Assembly: GCA_002390165.1 (NCBI GenBank)
Contig: DGOU01000179.1
Coordinates: forward strand, 21,257-30,128
Direction of reading: 5' to 3'
Source: Lutibacter sp. UBA4458
Lineage (GTDB): Bacteria > Bacteroidota > Bacteroidia > Flavobacteriales > Flavobacteriaceae
Length of the DNA: 8,872 nt
The position numbers and the translations under genes are program-made. Under the pieces are notes generated by a model. The model did not search any database and was not told the origin of the DNA. It worked only from the letters and a program-made list of their open reading frames with translations. Positions within the stretch are counted from its first letter, which is position 1, and each line of letters starts with the position of its first letter. Of this stretch, positions 6,500 through 8,872 are shown one piece after another.

Positions 6500-8872
6500 T
6501 TAAATTCCTAAATTAAGTTTAAAGGTTAATTTAACAGCCAAATTATCACTCCAAATTGGGTTGGAATACGCACCATATCTGTAATGAGCACTTAGTCCAA
6601 AGCCTTTAAATAAGCTATTTAGTTCTAAACCACTTTCAAAATAACCTTTTTTTAGACTTTTAAATTGTATGCCTGTTTGAAAATTTGGATTATGAATATT
6701 ACCAATAACGGCCCTGGTAACTAAAGTAAATTGTGGTTTAAATTTTTTAAATAGTTTAAGAGGTTTTAATAGATGTTTTAAATGAATTGCCATAAATCTA
6801 TCCGATATAAATTCATTATATCCCATAGTTTCAAAACTATTAGTACCAGCTAAATTTATACGTCTTCTCCATGGATTTTTAAAAGTATAATTAGGTGCAG
6901 AATTAAATAAATGAGATATTGGTGCATCGCCAAAAACTATTCCTCCTTCTATCAAAATTTTAGTAACTCCTTTTTTAAGTGGTTTTATGTTTTCTAAAAT
7001 ACGTAAGTTGATTTGGGTGAAGTTGAAATCGCTTTGCAAAACATTTTCAAAACTTTTATTTATTTGAAAAGTGAATTGAGGAAATTTATCCTTGATTTTA
7101 AGTTTTCCAATAGGAGAATTCATGTACTCGCTATTAGGGTTGTATTGAAAACCAATAGTTGCTAAGGTTAATTGATATTTACTTAAGTTTTTAGTTGAAG
7201 AGATAAAAGTGTAATTAAAAACTGGTGTATAATCTCCGGTGCTTAATTGCAGTTTAGTCTCAAAATTAGGTTGAATATCACGCTTTAAACCGATGCTAAC
7301 TGTTTTGTAGTTGTAAAATTTACTAATATTTAAATTTCTTGGATTAACTGGTGAAAATGAAGTGTTTTCAGCAATAAAATCTAAGGAAGCAGCTTCTTTA
7401 ATATCATTAGTGTAATTGGTAGAAATCCAAGTGTTTGTTTCTTTATTTAATCGAACAGAACCACCAACACTATATTTAAAATCAGCGTCTTTTGTTCCGT
7501 ATGCAAAATAGGATTCAAGTTTAAATTTAGATGAAAATTGATTATTTGTAATTCCTCCAAAACCTAAGCGAAGACCTTCATAATTGTTTAAGTTAATAAT
7601 TTTACCCAAATTTAAATCGATATATTTAGTTGGATAAAAGCCTTTAAGTATAGAACGAGCTAATTTAATTTTTCGTTCTATATGTTCTTTTTTTGCTAAA
7701 CTATCTAAAACTGTGTAAGTTTTTTTATCGCGATTAGTAATGGAATCTGTTCTGTAAGTGTTCCAAAAAAATTCGTTTTTATAAGCTGCATCCTCTTTAA
7801 ATTGTATGGTGCTTGATGATTTTTTAACTTTTACAGGTTGGTTAATTTCAATATTAAAATTTTTGGTTTTAGATAAAAAGTAAGTTATAGCATCTGGAGT
7901 GTTTTTTTTAGTGTTTTGTATGCTGTCGTTTTTTATTCCATCAGAAAATTTAACCATTCCTCCAAAAAGAGAAATGGGTTTTTTATTAACTCCTTTTTTT
8001 AATAAAATTTCCTGATAACTAGGAAACCAAATTTCAGCTTCTTTTTTATAAACAAAATTTTGAGTTGCTTTTACATGAACTATTCCTTTTAATTCAACTA
8101 TGGCTTTGGTAATGGCGTAACTATTTTTATCAAGGTAAAGCACACCTTCAATACCCAAAACTTTTTTAGTAAGTTTCGGCTTAAAATAAACTACAATAGA
8201 TTTGCCAACGGAATTATTAACGGTATCTAAAATTTTATAGGAATAATATTTTAATGCATTATCTGCAATAGGATTATAGTATTTGGTTCCTGCAATGGTG
8301 TACAATGGATTGTAAAACGAAAAATCTTGTAAGGTAATGGCTAACAACTCATAAATAGGTTGTTGTAAGCCTGCCATTCTAGAAGCTAAAATAATTTCTT
8401 TTTTCTTTTTTCCTTTTTCAAAATTAATTTCTGATATTTTTTCAGAAATATATAAATGCTTGTTTTCAATTTCTTTATGAAAATTGTAATTAGACGAATC
8501 TAATTTTATAAAGATTTTTTTATCATTTTTAATTTTAAAAATAGAATCTATTTTACCTTGAATAGAGTCGGGGTTTGCAGTTACTAAAATTTTATTGTAG
8601 GTGTTAAATTTAAAGGTGTTTAAGCTAGTTTCAATATTGTTTTTATTCTTGTTTTTTATTGCATTACGTATTAGCTGTATAGCAGGGTTTTCTTTAGCGG
8701 TTATTAAAACTTCTTTTAAATTTTCTATAGAAGCCTTTAAACTTACCGTTATATATTTTTTAGGATTATTTATAGGTATTATTTTGGTAGTAAAACCTAC
8801 ATAAGAAATAGTAATTTCAGAAATTGGTTTGGAACTGCTAATTTGAAAAAAACCATCAATATCGGTTAAAGT
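6500..8872 (-). CDS. DUF5686 outer-membrane protein with CarboxypepD_reg-like domain, 5' part missing
   Basis: The frame stays open from the TAA at 6500-6502 to the window's right edge, giving 790 residues with no start. The ATG at 8377 is internal ('EIILASRMAGLQQ'). Residues 1-55 of the visible part are the end of a CarboxypepD_reg-like beta-sandwich: 'TLTDIDGFFQIS', then 'ITISYVGFTTKIIPI', 'VSLKASIENLKEVLITA'. Next come 'NPAIQLIRNAIKNKNKNN' (62-79) and the DUF5686 segment around 'SRMAGLQQPIYELLAITLQD'. From about residue 360 onward the protein is rich in alternating strands and closes with 'LAVKLTFKLNLGI', as in a C-terminal outer-membrane beta-barrel. Only the signal peptide and the first strands (perhaps 30-60 residues) are missing by family length. 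The role of the family is not established; location in the outer membrane is inferred. It is followed at 54 bp by the RND transporter on the same strand. Confidence 0.9.
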   Translation of the reverse strand, partial: TLTDIDGFFQISSSKPISEITISYVGFTTKIIPINNPKKYITVSLKASIENLKEVLITAKENPAIQLIRNAIKNKNKNNIETSLNTFKFNTYNKILVTANPDSIQGKIDSIFKIKNDKKIFIKLDSSNYNFHKEIENKHLYISEKISEINFEKGKKKKEIILASRMAGLQQPIYELLAITLQDFSFYNPLYTIAGTKYYNPIADNALKYYSYKILDTVNNSVGKSIVVYFKPKLTKKVLGIEGVLYLDKNSYAITKAIVELKGIVHVKATQNFVYKKEAEIWFPSYQEILLKKGVNKKPISLFGGMVKFSDGIKNDSIQNTKKNTPDAITYFLSKTKNFNIEINQPVKVKKSSSTIQFKEDAAYKNEFFWNTYRTDSITNRDKKTYTVLDSLAKKEHIERKIKLARSILKGFYPTKYIDLNLGKIINLNNYEGLRLGFGGITNNQFSSKFKLESYFAYGTKDADFKYSVGGSVRLNKETNTWISTNYTNDIKEAASLDFIAENTSFSPVNPRNLNISKFYNYKTVSIGLKRDIQPNFETKLQLSTGDYTPVFNYTFISSTKNLSKYQLTLATIGFQYNPNSEYMNSPIGKLKIKDKFPQFTFQINKSFENVLQSDFNFTQINLRILENIKPLKKGVTKILIEGGIVFGDAPISHLFNSAPNYTFKNPWRRRINLAGTNSFETMGYNEFISDRFMAIHLKHLLKPLKLFKKFKPQFTLVTRAVIGNIHNPNFQTGIQFKSLKKGYFESGLELNSLFKGFGLSAHYRYGAYSNPIWSDNLAVKLTFKLNLGI

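Noticed and set aside
8375..8377. ATG at 8377 as the start of the DUF5686 protein
   Set aside because: The frame is open for a further 165 codons up to the window edge, and those codons encode conserved CarboxypepD_reg and DUF5686 segments, so this Met is internal.
8601..8804. Plus-strand open frame of 67 codons with a hydrophobic product
   Set aside because: It is antisense to the N-terminal part of the DUF5686 gene, whose frame is clearly coding there (CarboxypepD_reg motifs). The hydrophobic look comes from the opposite strand's Lys/Asn/Glu codons.

Overview
The window looks like chromosomal core DNA from a member of the Bacteroidetes, most likely a flavobacterium (family Flavobacteriaceae). 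The support is strong AT richness, a DUF5686/CarboxypepD_reg-type outer-membrane protein, typical Bacteroidetes spellings of AsnRS and sigma-54, almost no Shine-Dalgarno sequences, and two promoter -7 boxes of the Bacteroidetes form TAnnTTTG. I see no insertion sequence, phage gene, CRISPR array, tRNA or rRNA, and no stretch over 300 bases without a gene.

Layout: base 1 to 394 (plus strand) is the 3' end of an outer-membrane beta-barrel protein gene. Everything else is on the minus strand and is read from right to left. A DUF5686 outer-membrane protein runs off the right edge, so its start is missing. It is followed by an RND/MMPL-family inner-membrane transporter, then asnS, rpoN (sigma-54), and a small polytopic membrane protein with degenerate PAP2 phosphatase motifs. 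That last gene converges on the plus-strand gene, and the two overlap by 13 bp inside a 15-bp palindrome.

Transcription: TAnnTTTG boxes lie just upstream of the transporter (TAACTTTG) and of asnS (TATCTTTG). Both imply very short leaders. An A/T-flanked hairpin between asnS and rpoN looks like a terminator that works in both directions. rpoN and the PAP2-like gene are only 19 bp apart and are probably co-transcribed. No convincing promoter for rpoN is visible.

Function: asnS is ordinary translation machinery and rpoN is a complete sigma-54 factor. The DUF5686 protein (outer membrane) and the RND transporter (inner membrane) are neighbours that could act together in envelope traffic, but that is inference. 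I found no clear novel system. The points most worth a second look are the DUF5686/RND pair, the inverted repeat inside the asnS promoter, the terminator that separates asnS from an apparently promoterless rpoN, and the palindromic convergent gene overlap.
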